Part shown: positions 41,911-50,345 of the stretch, piece by piece | Layout: each line of letters begins with the position of its first letter | Position numbering within the stretch: the stretch's first letter is position 1 | Source: an uncultured Bacteroidia bacterium | Lineage (GTDB): Bacteria; Bacteroidota; Bacteroidia; Bacteroidales; Prolixibacteraceae | Direction: 5' to 3' | Assembly: GCA_903850335.1 (NCBI GenBank) | Contig: CAINLJ010000270.1 | Span: 1-52,924 of the forward strand | DNA length: 52,924 bases | Notes under the pieces: model-generated | Told to the model about the DNA's origin: nothing | Database searches by the model: none | Seen by the model: only the letters and a program-made list of their open reading frames with translations | Made by a program: the position numbers and the translations under genes

Positions 41911-41928
41911 AACATAAATATTTATGTT
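41911..41928. repeat. 18-base perfect AT palindrome upstream of the cytochrome operon
   Basis: AACATAAATATTTATGTT is its own reverse complement. It sits between the 3' end of the pabC-like gene (41949) and the cytochrome start (41797), about 115 bases upstream of that start. It could be an operator or part of a weak terminator for the pabC gene. AT palindromes also arise by chance in such sequence. Nothing else stands out in the 41798-41948 gap. Confidence 0.5.
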
Positions 41929-41948
41929 GCTACGTTATTTGATCATGA

Positions 41949-42548
41949 TCAGTAAAATATATGATCAATGGGAATCACAGGAGAATCTTCAATCGATATC
42001 ATTGCATTGATTATTCGTGCCTCTGAAAAGTGCGAAATTGCCTTGATTGTCAACCTTGCCGGTATAACACGCTTATCCTTAAAATACGACTGAAGACGAG
42101 TACCTAAGAGTAAAGGTTTTGATTGCGAATACCAATTATTGTTATGTTTGAATATGATATTCGCATACGAAGTATCTGTGATTAATCCATTTTTAACAAT
42201 CAATATATCACTATGTTGGCCTTTATTTTCGGATAATAGTGTCAAATCCTTCCTGTCGGAATATTTAAATGAATATTCTATATGATTATCATTAACGATG
42301 AGCAAGGAATTGATCGGTTTGACCTCATATTTCGAGTATATAATGCTTATAACATCGATTCCATAGGTCACGGTGCACTTAACTTTAAAGTCAATTAAGT
42401 TATGAGGAATACAGAGGTGGTTCTGGAATTTAATTGAACGCTGGTCCCCAAAAAAATGTCGCCTCGTCTGGTTACATCGTTCGTTGTGCAATTCAATTCT
42501 ATGAAAACTGCCTTTCTCGTAACAGATTGTCTCAATAAATAGGTACAT
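41949..42548 (-). CDS. pabC: Aminodeoxychorismate lyase-like aminotransferase class IV (PabC)
   Basis: 199 residues, on the short side for the family (usually about 200-290). The start MYLFIETICYEKG and the C-terminal part ILIVKNGLITDTSYANIIF with LLLGTRLQ and AISHFSEARIINAMISIED match the PLP fold-type IV PabC signature. The expected reaction is cleavage of 4-amino-4-deoxychorismate to 4-aminobenzoate and pyruvate for folate synthesis. It overlaps pabB by 17 bases, which supports a shared pathway. No separate glutaminase gene (pabA) is seen here. Confidence 0.85.
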   Translation of the reverse strand: MYLFIETICYEKGSFHRIELHNERCNQTRRHFFGDQRSIKFQNHLCIPHNLIDFKVKCTVTYGIDVISIIYSKYEVKPINSLLIVNDNHIEYSFKYSDRKDLTLLSENKGQHSDILIVKNGLITDTSYANIIFKHNNNWYSQSKPLLLGTRLQSYFKDKRVIPARLTIKAISHFSEARIINAMISIEDSPVIPIDHIFY

Positions 42549-43512
42549 AAACCTTATCTGTAAGTTCTTTATATTCTTTTACGGGATCACTGTAGAATGT
42601 AATCCCTCCGCCACTCTTAAATACAAAATTCTGCCCGCTTTTTTCAATAAACCGGATCATAACAGCTGAATGAATATCTGTACCATCAAAGATGCCGAAG
42701 ACTCCGGTGTAATAACCTCTTTTATATACCTCTGCCCGGCTGATTATTTCAAGGGTTTTTCTTTTGGGAGCACCACAGATTGATCCTGCTGGTAACAGCA
42801 TCATTATAATATCGCCAATATGACTCCTGTAATCGTTTTGAAGCTCCCCGGTTATTTCAGAACTTACCTGTAACAATGTTTTTTCATGCGTTTTAACCGT
42901 ATTTAGAAATCTGAATTTTTCAACTTTCACATTTGTGGAAACCAGAGATAAATCACTTCTTATCATATCCACAATAGTATGATGTTCAGCTGTTTCCTTT
43001 ATATCATTTAAAATGATACTTCGTGCATTCCGGATTGATTCGTCGATTGTACCTTTCATAGGAAATGAAGAAATTTTATTGCCCTGTGTAAAAATAAATC
43101 GTTCAGGGGAGAAAACGACAAATAAATTCTTGAAAAGCAACTTGTAAGGTGCTTCACTCCTGTAAAAGATATCTTTAAGTGAAATATTTGTTGTAACTGG
43201 AGTTGGGAAAGTCAGATTTGTCAGGAAAGAGTTTCCTTTTTTGATTTCATTGAAAATTAGGTCAAATGACTTTCTATAAACATCGAAACTTACAGGATTT
43301 TTTGTAAACGTGAAAGGAATTCCGTCAACTGAATCATCAACAATATTAGTAAGGTCTTCAAACTTAAAATAGATTCCATTTATGGCAGCTTCTTCAAGAG
43401 GTAGAACAACCGGATTCAATTGTTCGAAGTCAATAATGAAAATGAAAGGTTTTCGATTCTTACCCCAAAGATTCATTTTAGAAATATATTTGACTAAACC
43501 TGGATTCTTCAT
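42532..43512 (-). CDS. pabB: Aminodeoxychorismate synthase component I (PabB)
   Basis: 326 residues, the size of the compact chorismate-binding proteins of Bacteroidota. Chorismate-binding signatures are SFPMKGTIDE, HTIVDMIRSDLS, LLPAGSICGAPKRKTLEII, and RGYYTGVFGIFDG near the C-terminus. It converts chorismate and ammonia to 4-amino-4-deoxychorismate. The pairing with pabC tips the balance towards folate rather than anthranilate synthesis. Its ATG is 2 bases after the stop of the regulator, so the three genes form one transcription unit. Confidence 0.9.
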   Translation of the reverse strand: MKNPGLVKYISKMNLWGKNRKPFIFIIDFEQLNPVVLPLEEAAINGIYFKFEDLTNIVDDSVDGIPFTFTKNPVSFDVYRKSFDLIFNEIKKGNSFLTNLTFPTPVTTNISLKDIFYRSEAPYKLLFKNLFVVFSPERFIFTQGNKISSFPMKGTIDESIRNARSIILNDIKETAEHHTIVDMIRSDLSLVSTNVKVEKFRFLNTVKTHEKTLLQVSSEITGELQNDYRSHIGDIIMMLLPAGSICGAPKRKTLEIISRAEVYKRGYYTGVFGIFDGTDIHSAVMIRFIEKSGQNFVFKSGGGITFYSDPVKEYKELTDKVYVPIY

Positions 43513-43514
43513 GC

Positions 43515-44183
43515 TTATCTTCCGATAATTGATTTAAGCAACAGAATATTAGTAATATGCACTTCATTTCTTTCCCAACGAATAATCTTTTCATTTTCCA
43601 TCTCACTGATTGATCGTGCAAGAGAAGGTCGTGCTACACCAAACATTGAAGCAAGGGCTGTTTGATTTTGCCCTATTTCTACAACCAATCCCGGCGATCT
43701 CAACTGATTTAAAAGATAGTATGCAATCTTCTCTCTAATAGTTTTGAAACTTAAAAAGGTAATTTTATTAGACAGAAACTGGACTTTTCCTGAAACGATA
43801 TTTAAATAGTTATTTAAAAGGCGAGGATCGCTGGATAGAAGCCGTGTGAAATCTTTTTTATGAAAAGAGAGTATTTTTCCCTCAGACAAAGCGGACAAAT
43901 TGACTGGAAAGAAATTTTGGGGCCCATACAAAAATGCTGCTGCAACCATCTGAGGTGGCTCCAAATCTTCTATTTTAAGGCTATTGCCCGCAAAATCTAC
44001 CATTTCACCCCGAAGCTTTCCCTCAAGTAATATCATTGCCTTTCCTACAGTTTCACCTGAAAATTCAAGAACTTCATTACTCGAAAAATTCCTGATCTGA
44101 TGCAATACATTATTTATTACCAGGTTAATTTCCAAAACATCCAAACCTGAAAATAGGGGAGACGATTTTAAAACACCAAACAT
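43515..44183 (-). CDS. Crp/Fnr-family transcriptional regulator (HcpR-like)
   Basis: 222 residues: an N-terminal cyclic-nucleotide-binding-type beta-roll (KAMILLEGKLRGEMVDFAGNSL) and a C-terminal winged helix (QNQTALASMFGVARPSLARSISEMENEKII). It has no cysteine at all, so it cannot hold an Fnr-type FeS cluster; a haem or small-molecule sensor is more likely. In Bacteroidota, HcpR-type members of this family control hybrid-cluster protein genes in response to nitrosative stress. The divergent partner gene is a ferredoxin that commonly accompanies hcp, which fits. A regulator-type palindrome lies in the divergent gap. Confidence 0.85.
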   Translation of the reverse strand: MFGVLKSSPLFSGLDVLEINLVINNVLHQIRNFSSNEVLEFSGETVGKAMILLEGKLRGEMVDFAGNSLKIEDLEPPQMVAAAFLYGPQNFFPVNLSALSEGKILSFHKKDFTRLLSSDPRLLNNYLNIVSGKVQFLSNKITFLSFKTIREKIAYYLLNQLRSPGLVVEIGQNQTALASMFGVARPSLARSISEMENEKIIRWERNEVHITNILLLKSIIGR

Positions 44184-44193
44184 CTTTTTTCTG

Positions 44194-44201
44194 CAAATAT
44201 A
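44194..44201 (-). promoter_or_regulatory. Candidate -7 box for the regulator-pabBC operon
   Basis: Read on the - strand it is TATATTTG, matching the TAnnTTTG consensus exactly. It is only 10 bases from the regulator's ATG, so transcripts would have a very short leader or be leaderless. The palindrome at 44208-44225 lies directly upstream of it. Confidence 0.35.
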
Positions 44202-44207
44202 GTCAGT

Positions 44208-44225
44208 GTGTCACAATTGTTACAC
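44208..44225. promoter_or_regulatory. Crp/Fnr-type operator palindrome in the divergent gap
   Basis: GTGTCACAATTGTTACAC is an 18-base dyad with one mismatched pair (GTGTCACAA / TTGTTACAC). Its centre (44216/44217) is about 42 bases upstream of the start predicted for the + strand gene from the TATTTTTG box at 44246-44253, a class II activator position. For the - strand regulator it overlaps the promoter region, which suggests autoregulation. It is the probable site of the adjacent regulator. Confidence 0.6.
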
Positions 44226-44245
44226 TTTTTAATTGCTGTCATTTG

Positions 44246-44253
44246 TATTTTTG
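44246..44253 (+). promoter_or_regulatory. Candidate -7 box for the ferredoxin gene
   Basis: TATTTTTG fits TAnnTTTG. No good -33 box exists, as expected of an activator-dependent promoter, since the palindrome at 44208-44225 covers that position. The ferredoxin start codon is at 44325. Confidence 0.4.
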
Positions 44254-44324
44254 ACAGGTTAATATTCGAAATTGAATTATAGCATTGGTGATTTGTTCTA
44301 CTTTATTAAATCTGAAATACAAAA

Positions 44325-45197
44325 ATGGAACGTGAAATAATAAAAATCGATGAAGACAAATGTAATGGGTGCGGACAATGTGTTCCTAACTGCCATGAAG
44401 GTGCTCTTCAGATAATTGATTCTAAAGCTCGTTTAATCAGTGATCTGATGTGCGATGGGCTTGGTGCTTGTGTTGGTCATTGTCCGGAAGGGGCAATAAC
44501 TATTGAATCAAGGGAAGCTGAACCTTACGATGAAATCAAAGTTATGGAGATTATGGTCAAAAAGGGTTTTAACACTGTGGTGGCACATCTTCGTCATTTA
44601 AAGGAACATCAGGAAGCGGCATTTTTAAAACAAGGAATGGCTTATCTTGTTACTCATGAATCTATGCTGGAATTTAAGGTTGGTGATGTAAAAAATGCTG
44701 TTCATCAGCAGAATAACCTATCCATTGAATCTCCAGGATGCCCGGGATCCAAAAGTGTGATTTTTCATCCTGCAGACATTAAGATGGCAGATTCACCCGT
44801 TAGAGGATCCTTGAAATCTCAATTGCGACATTGGCCTGTTCAATTACATTTAATTAACCCTTCCGGATCACATTTTATAGGATCCGATTTATTGGTTGCC
44901 GCTGATTGTACCGCATTTACTTTAGGTGATTTCCATCAAAACTGGCTGAAAAATAGAACCTTGGTCATAGCATGCCCTAAACTCGATCAGGGCAAAGAAA
45001 TTTATCTGCAAAAAATTATTTCCCTGATAGATAATGCAAAAATAAATACGATTACAGTTCTTATTATGGAAGTTCCGTGCTGTTCAGGCCTTTTGCAACT
45101 TGTAGAACTTGCTGCATCACAGTCTCGAAGAAAAGTTCCTGTTAAAGCTATTACAATAAGCATTCAAGGTGAAATATTAAATGAGGAGTGGGTTTAA
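44325..45197 (+). CDS. Hcp-associated-type 4Fe-4S ferredoxin protein
   Basis: 290 residues. The N-terminal ferredoxin has CNGCGQCVPNC and CDGLGACVGHCPEGAI; the CDGLGAC form is typical of the ferredoxin that partners hybrid-cluster protein. The remainder (about 200 residues) includes ACPKLD near the end and EVPCCSGL, with conserved-looking cysteines that may bind a metal or a further cluster. It is probably an electron donor induced under nitrosative or redox stress. The hcp gene itself is not next to it; a DUF502 gene follows 78 bases later, so the partner would have to be elsewhere. Confidence 0.8.
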   Translation: MEREIIKIDEDKCNGCGQCVPNCHEGALQIIDSKARLISDLMCDGLGACVGHCPEGAITIESREAEPYDEIKVMEIMVKKGFNTVVAHLRHLKEHQEAAFLKQGMAYLVTHESMLEFKVGDVKNAVHQQNNLSIESPGCPGSKSVIFHPADIKMADSPVRGSLKSQLRHWPVQLHLINPSGSHFIGSDLLVAADCTAFTLGDFHQNWLKNRTLVIACPKLDQGKEIYLQKIISLIDNAKINTITVLIMEVPCCSGLLQLVELAASQSRRKVPVKAITISIQGEILNEEWV

Positions 45198-45216
45198 AAT
45201 TTAATGCTTTAGCCGG

Positions 45217-45251
45217 TTTCGAATATTAGATACAACTTTTTCGTACTTTCG
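45217..45251 (+). promoter_or_regulatory. Candidate promoter of the DUF502 gene
   Basis: TTTC at 45217-45220 and TACTTTCG at 45244-45251 are 23 bases apart and each differ from TTTG and TAnnTTTG by one base. The start codon at 45276 is 24 bases further. A weak but plausible match. Confidence 0.35.
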
Positions 45252-45275
45252 CATGCGGAAAAAATTGAAAGAATA

Positions 45276-45857
45276 ATGAAAAAGTTGTTTACATATTTTC
45301 TACAGGGACTTTTATTTATTGCTCCTTTGGGAATAACTGTTTTAATAGTTTACAGGATTTTTACATTTACAGACGGGTTGCTTGCAACATATCTTGAAGA
45401 GCATTTAGAGATAAAGACTCCAGGTTTGGGGATACTGATTATATTTATTCTTCTTGTGCTTCTTGGAATGGTAGGTGAAACAATACTTGCCAGGCCACTT
45501 AAGAATATTTTAAACCGTATATTAGAAAAAACACCTTTCCTCAAATTAATCTATACTTCTATAAATGATCTGTTTTCGGCTTTTATAGGTAAAGAACGAA
45601 AATTTCACCGGCCTGTAATGATATTGCTTAACAAGGAGAATGACTTATGGAAGATGGGATTTGTTACACAGGATATTCCAATTAAAATAGATGAAATTGA
45701 ATTAATTACAGTCTATTGTCCATTCTCCTATGGATTTGCCGGTGAAATATATTTAGTGCCACCTTCCAGCGTAAAACCCATTTCTGTTCCTCCTACAGAT
45801 GCTATGAAGTTTATAATTTCAGGAGGTGTTTCAGGAGTCGACTTTAATCCGAAATAA
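45276..45857 (+). CDS. DUF502 membrane protein
   Basis: 193 residues. Two N-terminal membrane helices (LLFIAPLGITVLIVYRIF and GLGILIIFILLVLLGMVGE) are followed by a cytosolic or periplasmic beta-rich domain with the family phrases IPFLKLIYTSINDLFSAF and CPFSYGFAGEIYLVPPSSVKPIS. This matches DUF502, a widespread membrane family of unknown function with a plant relative involved in growth control. It stands alone, between the ferredoxin gene and the zinc peptidase. Confidence 0.9.
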   Translation: MKKLFTYFLQGLLFIAPLGITVLIVYRIFTFTDGLLATYLEEHLEIKTPGLGILIIFILLVLLGMVGETILARPLKNILNRILEKTPFLKLIYTSINDLFSAFIGKERKFHRPVMILLNKENDLWKMGFVTQDIPIKIDEIELITVYCPFSYGFAGEIYLVPPSSVKPISVPPTDAMKFIISGGVSGVDFNPK

Positions 45858-45951
45858 AGATTAAAGAACTGACATTATTTCAGAGAATTAAACTTTGGCC
45901 GGAAATTTGATATGTTTCCTTTTGTATGTATACGAATTAAAATCTTAAGGT

Positions 45952-46635
45952 ATGATAGGAAGTTGGATAATTTTCATTGTTTTTGCGTTAGTAAGCTGGT
46001 TGATCAGCAATCAGCTAAAACGGCGCTTTGAGGAGTATTCCGGAATCCCAACCTCAAACGGTATGTCAGGGAGGGAAGTTGCACAGAAGATGTTACAGGA
46101 TAATGGGATATTTGGGGTTAGAATTGAATCAGTAGAGGGAAAACTAACCGATCATTACGATCCTTCAACCAGGACTGTAAATCTGAGTGAAGATGTATAT
46201 AGTGGAAGAAGTGTGGCAGCGGCAGCAGTTGCAGCACATGAATGCGGCCATGCTCTTCAGCATGCTTCAGCATATCAATGGCTTGGCTTACGGTCCGGAC
46301 TAGTGCCTGTAGTAAGTTTCGCTTCGCAATGGATGCAATGGATTCTGCTGGCAGGAATACTGCTAATAAATACCTTTCCGGCAATTTTGCTGGCAGGCAT
46401 TGTACTTTTTGCTATGACAACTTTATTTAGTTTTATAACACTTCCGGTTGAAATTAATGCAAGTAACCGGGCATTGATCTGGATTAAATCCTCTGGAATA
46501 ACTAATTCCCAGACTCATGAAAAAGCTGAGGACGCTTTGAGATGGGCAGGTTATACTTACATTGTTGCTGCACTTGGATCATTGGCCACTCTTTTGTATT
46601 ATATTATGATTTATATGGGAGGGAGAAGGGATTAA
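45952..46635 (+). CDS. Zinc-dependent membrane metallopeptidase (YugP/Zn_peptidase_2 family)
   Basis: 227 residues. The zinc-binding motif is H96-E97-C98-G99-H100 (HExxH), preceded by the family phrase DHYDPSTRTVNLSEDVYSGRSVAAAAVAAHECGHA. Four hydrophobic segments surround it (one at the N-terminus, two near residues 115-160, one at the C-terminus), which is the usual layout of DUF2268-unlike YugP peptidases. It is an inner-membrane protein, with role unknown. A terminator follows directly. Confidence 0.9.
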   Translation: MIGSWIIFIVFALVSWLISNQLKRRFEEYSGIPTSNGMSGREVAQKMLQDNGIFGVRIESVEGKLTDHYDPSTRTVNLSEDVYSGRSVAAAAVAAHECGHALQHASAYQWLGLRSGLVPVVSFASQWMQWILLAGILLINTFPAILLAGIVLFAMTTLFSFITLPVEINASNRALIWIKSSGITNSQTHEKAEDALRWAGYTYIVAALGSLATLLYYIMIYMGGRRD

Positions 46636-46640
46636 AATAA

Positions 46641-46673
46641 AAAGGGGCTGTCTTTACGGACACCCCCTTTTTA
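46641..46673. terminator. Bidirectional terminator between convergent genes
   Basis: AAAGGGGCTGTC and GGACACCCCCTTT form a G/C-rich stem (with one mismatch) around a short TTTAC loop. T-rich sequence lies on the right and A-rich sequence on the left. The hairpin sits between the stops of the zinc peptidase (+) and the GH109-type gene (-), so it can serve both. Confidence 0.75.
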
Positions 46674-46675
46674 TT

Positions 46676-48121
46676 TTAGAAGAGATTATTTATAAAATCA
46701 TGTTCCGGTGATATCGGGAATTTTTCATCAAAGGCAAATCCGGGATGCCTTTTAATCCACTGTCCACGTGTGAAGTCGGGAAAATCGACAGATGTTCCAC
46801 CTCTGGCAACCGACATTTCAGATAATGCAGAAACCGCACTCCAGGCAGCAGCATCGTAAGCATCGAGAGGTACCTGCCTTTTGTTTCGTACTGTATCAAA
46901 AAAATCATTTAGCATTATGAAGTCCATACCCCCATGACCTGAACCAAGGGCCTGCTCGCCTTTTTCTCTCCAGTATTTATGATCGTATTTTTTCAGCCAA
47001 TCCTCAGCTTTGTCCCAGGTATGAGGTTTACTCTGACCTTCGACGTAGATCTGTTCACCAGCATCCATCCACTCACCTCCGCCTTCGCCTTTCCAGATAC
47101 CATTTGTCCCCTGGACACGAAAACCTAAAGAATAAGGGCGAGGCAAGTTTGTATCATGAGTAACTAAAATTGTCTCACCATTTGCACATTTTATCATGGA
47201 GGTCACAATGTCTCCCAAATTGAAATTAATATTTTGATAGGGGTGATCTTTTCCTACATGATCATCAATGAATTTAGACAATCCCCTTGATTTTGTGGCC
47301 ATTGCAGAAAGGGTGAGGAATCTGTTTCCACGATTAATGTCAAGATAAACACCTATTGGACCGAGTCCATGGGTAGGGTATAGGTCACCATTTCGGCGAA
47401 CAGCATGAAGACCTCTCCATTTAGCTTCTGAATGAGCTTCTTTACCTATCTTTAAATCATGACTCTCAACATCAAATTTCACTCCTCGAAGATCATGTTC
47501 ATACCCACAACGGCAATGGATTAATTCCCCAAAAAGATTGGTGCGAACCATGTTTAAAATTGCCATAACATCCCTGCGGTAGCAAACATTTTCCATGATC
47601 ATTACCTGGTTTCCGGTTTGTTCATGTACATTTACAAGATCCCAGCATTCTTCGATCGTATTTGCAGCCGAAACTTCAACTCCAGTGTAAGGTACACCAG
47701 CCTTCATTGAGGCTATGGCCATAGGAACATGCCATTCCCATGGAGTCGCGATAATAACTGCATCAAGAACTTCTTTTTTTAGCATCTCCTCAAAAGCATG
47801 ATCACTTCCCGTGTAGGCCTTGGGTGCTTTCATTCCGTTTTTCGCAACAATCTTCTGAACATTATCTATTGCCTCCTGACTAATATCACAAATTGCAACA
47901 ACTTCAATTCCACCAACCGTAATCGAATCGTGCACATGACCACTGCCGCGACCACCAATACCGATAAATCCAACCCTTACGATAGAAGGATCGTGTTGAA
48001 TAGTTTCCTTATTTTTTGCATTTTTTTGTCCAAATGCTTTGCTGTCAGTTAATCCCATCGCTGCAACTCCTAAACCTGCTGCAGTTCCGGTTTTAACAAA
48101 ATCTCTGCGGTTTGTTTTCAT
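46676..48121 (-). CDS. Gfo/Idh/MocA oxidoreductase of the GH109 type, Tat-exported
   Basis: 481 residues. A Tat signal NRRDFVKTG starts the protein, followed by GLGVAAMGLT. The NAD-binding fold has VGFIGIGGRGSGHV, then VVAICDIS. The phrases ENVCYRRDVMAILNMVR, FGELIHCRCGYEHDLR and RNGDLYPTHGLGPIGVYLDINRGNRF match the GH109 subgroup, which includes alpha-N-acetylgalactosaminidases that use NAD+ as a catalytic cofactor. The expected role is glycan breakdown in the periplasm. It is a single-gene unit, divergent from the TonB receptor. The family call is firm; GalNAc specificity is inference. Confidence 0.85.
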   Translation of the reverse strand: MKTNRRDFVKTGTAAGLGVAAMGLTDSKAFGQKNAKNKETIQHDPSIVRVGFIGIGGRGSGHVHDSITVGGIEVVAICDISQEAIDNVQKIVAKNGMKAPKAYTGSDHAFEEMLKKEVLDAVIIATPWEWHVPMAIASMKAGVPYTGVEVSAANTIEECWDLVNVHEQTGNQVMIMENVCYRRDVMAILNMVRTNLFGELIHCRCGYEHDLRGVKFDVESHDLKIGKEAHSEAKWRGLHAVRRNGDLYPTHGLGPIGVYLDINRGNRFLTLSAMATKSRGLSKFIDDHVGKDHPYQNINFNLGDIVTSMIKCANGETILVTHDTNLPRPYSLGFRVQGTNGIWKGEGGGEWMDAGEQIYVEGQSKPHTWDKAEDWLKKYDHKYWREKGEQALGSGHGGMDFIMLNDFFDTVRNKRQVPLDAYDAAAWSAVSALSEMSVARGGTSVDFPDFTRGQWIKRHPGFAFDEKFPISPEHDFINNLF

Positions 48122-48185
48122 TTTTTCTAGTTTCGTTTATAACTGTAAAATTGAGTATTCAAAACCGGAAAATAAAATGTTTGAA

Positions 48186-48193
48186 TAACTTTG
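48186..48193 (+). promoter_or_regulatory. Candidate -7 box of the TonB receptor gene
   Basis: TAACTTTG matches TAnnTTTG exactly and lies 28 bases before the ATG at 48222. No convincing -33 box is visible at the usual distance. Confidence 0.4.
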
Positions 48194-48221
48194 TGCAGTT
48201 AAATTTTAAAAATAAATAATT

Positions 48222-50306
48222 ATGAATCAAAAAAGTCTGGTGCGCCAGGCAGGTCATGTTTTAACATTCAGAAAATTTGCACGAAAAGGGTATTCAATAT
48301 TTCGCAGTTTGAATAAGATTGTAAGAATAGGCTGTTTAAGTGTAAGCTATTTGTTATTTGCAATACCTTCGAATGCTCAAAAAAACATGATGAATGCCGC
48401 ACACGACTCAATCAGCCCAGTGAAAGACATAAAGGTTGATGAAGTCGTTGTCAGCGCACAGCGGGCTCCTGTAGCATTTTCACAGGTTGCCCGTGTTGTT
48501 AAAGTAATAGGGAAGGAGGAGATCCAAACGGCTCCTGTTCAAAGTATTCAGGACCTGTTGCGCTATTCGCTGGATATTGACGTGAGGCAACGTGGAAGTC
48601 TTGGAGTACAGACAGATATCAGTCTGCGTGGGGGTTCTTTTGATCAGGTACTAATTTTGCTAAACGGAATTAATATCAACGATCCACAAACAGGGCATCA
48701 TTCACTAAATCTCCCGGTTAGTTTTGATGCAATCGACAGAATTGAAATTCTTGAGGGTCCATCCTCCCGAATTTACGGACCTAATGCTTTCAGCGGTGCA
48801 ATTAACATAATCACAGGCAGTTCAGAGAACTCAAATCTAAAGGCGAGGATTTCGGCGGGGCAGAATGGCTATTTTGATGCAGGATTATCGGGAACTTTTG
48901 CATCAGGCAAATTGAAAAATCTAATTTCCTATGACCATCGAAGCTCTGACGGGTATATCAAAAACACTGATTTCAAGCTTAATGATGCCTTTTACCAGGG
49001 GAAACTTACAACCAAAACAGGCACACTGGATTTACAGGCAGGACATACTGACAGGAGCTTTGGGGCTAACAGTTTTTATACACCTGCCTATCCTGATCAA
49101 TATGAACAAGTTAAGACCACCTTTGCCTCTATAAAAATGGAAACCGGCGATTTAGTCCATTTTACCCCTTCTGTTTATTGGCGAAGGAACCAGGATCGTT
49201 TTGAACTTTTCAGATACCCAGAATTGGCTCCTGCCTGGTACACTACACACAATTATCATCTCACAGATGTATACGGTTCAAATCTAAACGCCTGGTTTGT
49301 AAGCCGTTTTGGGAAAACAGCTTTTGGTACTGATTTTAGAAGCGAAAATATTGAAAGTAATGTTTTGGGAAAACTTATGGATAATCCAGTTTCTGTTCCT
49401 GGCGAATCCGGGCATTTCTTTACTAAATCAGATACCCGCACTAACATGAGTCTGTTCGTTGAGCATTCGATTTATTGGCACAGGTTCACAGCCTCAGCCG
49501 GAATTATGGCTAACTGGAATTCACAATTAGGCACTAAATGGAAGATATTTCCCGGAATGGATATTAGCTACCAGATCTTAAATACTTTAAAGTATTATGG
49601 ATCTATAAATTCCTCACTTCGATTACCGACATTCACCGATTTATATTATTCAAGTCCTACAAATAAAGGAAATACTTCCCTTCAACCAGAGAAGGCTGTT
49701 GAATTTGAATCGGGGTTTAAATATCAGTTTAACGGCATAGACGGACATTTAGCCTATTTTCATCGAAATGGGAAAAATATGATTGACTGGGTTCGAAAAC
49801 CTGGAGATAATATCTGGAATGCAATGAATATCACAGAATTAAATACAGATGGACTGGAATTTTCGGCCAAAATAAATCCCGGGAGGCTTTTTAATAAAAA
49901 ACTATTTATTCAATCTATAAATCTATATTGGTCCCATCTAAACCAAAATAAACAATCCGGTTTGTATGCTTCGTCGTATATACTTGATTATCTTAAAAAT
50001 AAATTTAATTTGGGAATAACACACCAGGTAATTAAAAATATAAGTATAAACTGGCAAATTTCCTGTCAGGATAGAAACGGATCTTACACAAACTGGGATG
50101 GCAGCAAATATGGACACCAAATCAACTATAAACCCTATATATTGGTTGATAGTCGGTTATACTGGAAAAAAAGAAAGGTAACTTACTATCTGGAAGCCTC
50201 AAATCTCCTAAACAAAGAGTATCATGATTTTGGAAATATACAGGAACCAGGCAGGTGGATTAAGGCAGGTATCATCTATCAGCTTAATTTATTGCCAAAG
50301 ATTTAA
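48222..50306 (+). CDS. TonB-dependent outer-membrane receptor (BtuB-like)
   Basis: 694 residues. A basic stretch of about 35 residues (with FARKGYSIFRSLNKIVRIG) precedes the hydrophobic core of the signal peptide, an extended leader seen in some Bacteroidota receptors. The plug is complete: VDEVVVSAQRAPV, DLLRYSLDIDVRQRGSLG, TDISLRGGSFDQVLILLNG, DRIEILEGPSSRIYGPNAFSGAINII. The barrel ends with GRWIKAGIIYQLNLL. Size and sequence suggest a BtuB/siderophore-type importer rather than a SusC glycan importer, which would be longer. No cobalamin riboswitch is visible in its 100-base leader, so the ligand is open. It is an isolated gene followed by DUF5606. Confidence 0.9.
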   Translation: MNQKSLVRQAGHVLTFRKFARKGYSIFRSLNKIVRIGCLSVSYLLFAIPSNAQKNMMNAAHDSISPVKDIKVDEVVVSAQRAPVAFSQVARVVKVIGKEEIQTAPVQSIQDLLRYSLDIDVRQRGSLGVQTDISLRGGSFDQVLILLNGININDPQTGHHSLNLPVSFDAIDRIEILEGPSSRIYGPNAFSGAINIITGSSENSNLKARISAGQNGYFDAGLSGTFASGKLKNLISYDHRSSDGYIKNTDFKLNDAFYQGKLTTKTGTLDLQAGHTDRSFGANSFYTPAYPDQYEQVKTTFASIKMETGDLVHFTPSVYWRRNQDRFELFRYPELAPAWYTTHNYHLTDVYGSNLNAWFVSRFGKTAFGTDFRSENIESNVLGKLMDNPVSVPGESGHFFTKSDTRTNMSLFVEHSIYWHRFTASAGIMANWNSQLGTKWKIFPGMDISYQILNTLKYYGSINSSLRLPTFTDLYYSSPTNKGNTSLQPEKAVEFESGFKYQFNGIDGHLAYFHRNGKNMIDWVRKPGDNIWNAMNITELNTDGLEFSAKINPGRLFNKKLFIQSINLYWSHLNQNKQSGLYASSYILDYLKNKFNLGITHQVIKNISINWQISCQDRNGSYTNWDGSKYGHQINYKPYILVDSRLYWKKRKVTYYLEASNLLNKEYHDFGNIQEPGRWIKAGIIYQLNLLPKI

Positions 50307-50313
50307 AAATAAC

Positions 50314-50321
50314 TATCTTCG
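50314..50321 (+). promoter_or_regulatory. Candidate -7 box of the DUF5606 gene
   Basis: TATCTTCG differs from TAnnTTTG by one base and is 25 bases before the ATG at 50346. It sits just past the end of the TonB receptor gene, so DUF5606 may have its own transcript. Confidence 0.3.
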
Positions 50322-50345
50322 CGTTGCAAAATAAAAGAAAAATTT

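Noticed and set aside
48122-48221. Cobalamin riboswitch before the BtuB-like receptor
   Set aside because: The gap is only 100 bases and lacks recognisable B12-box sequence or the expected hairpins.
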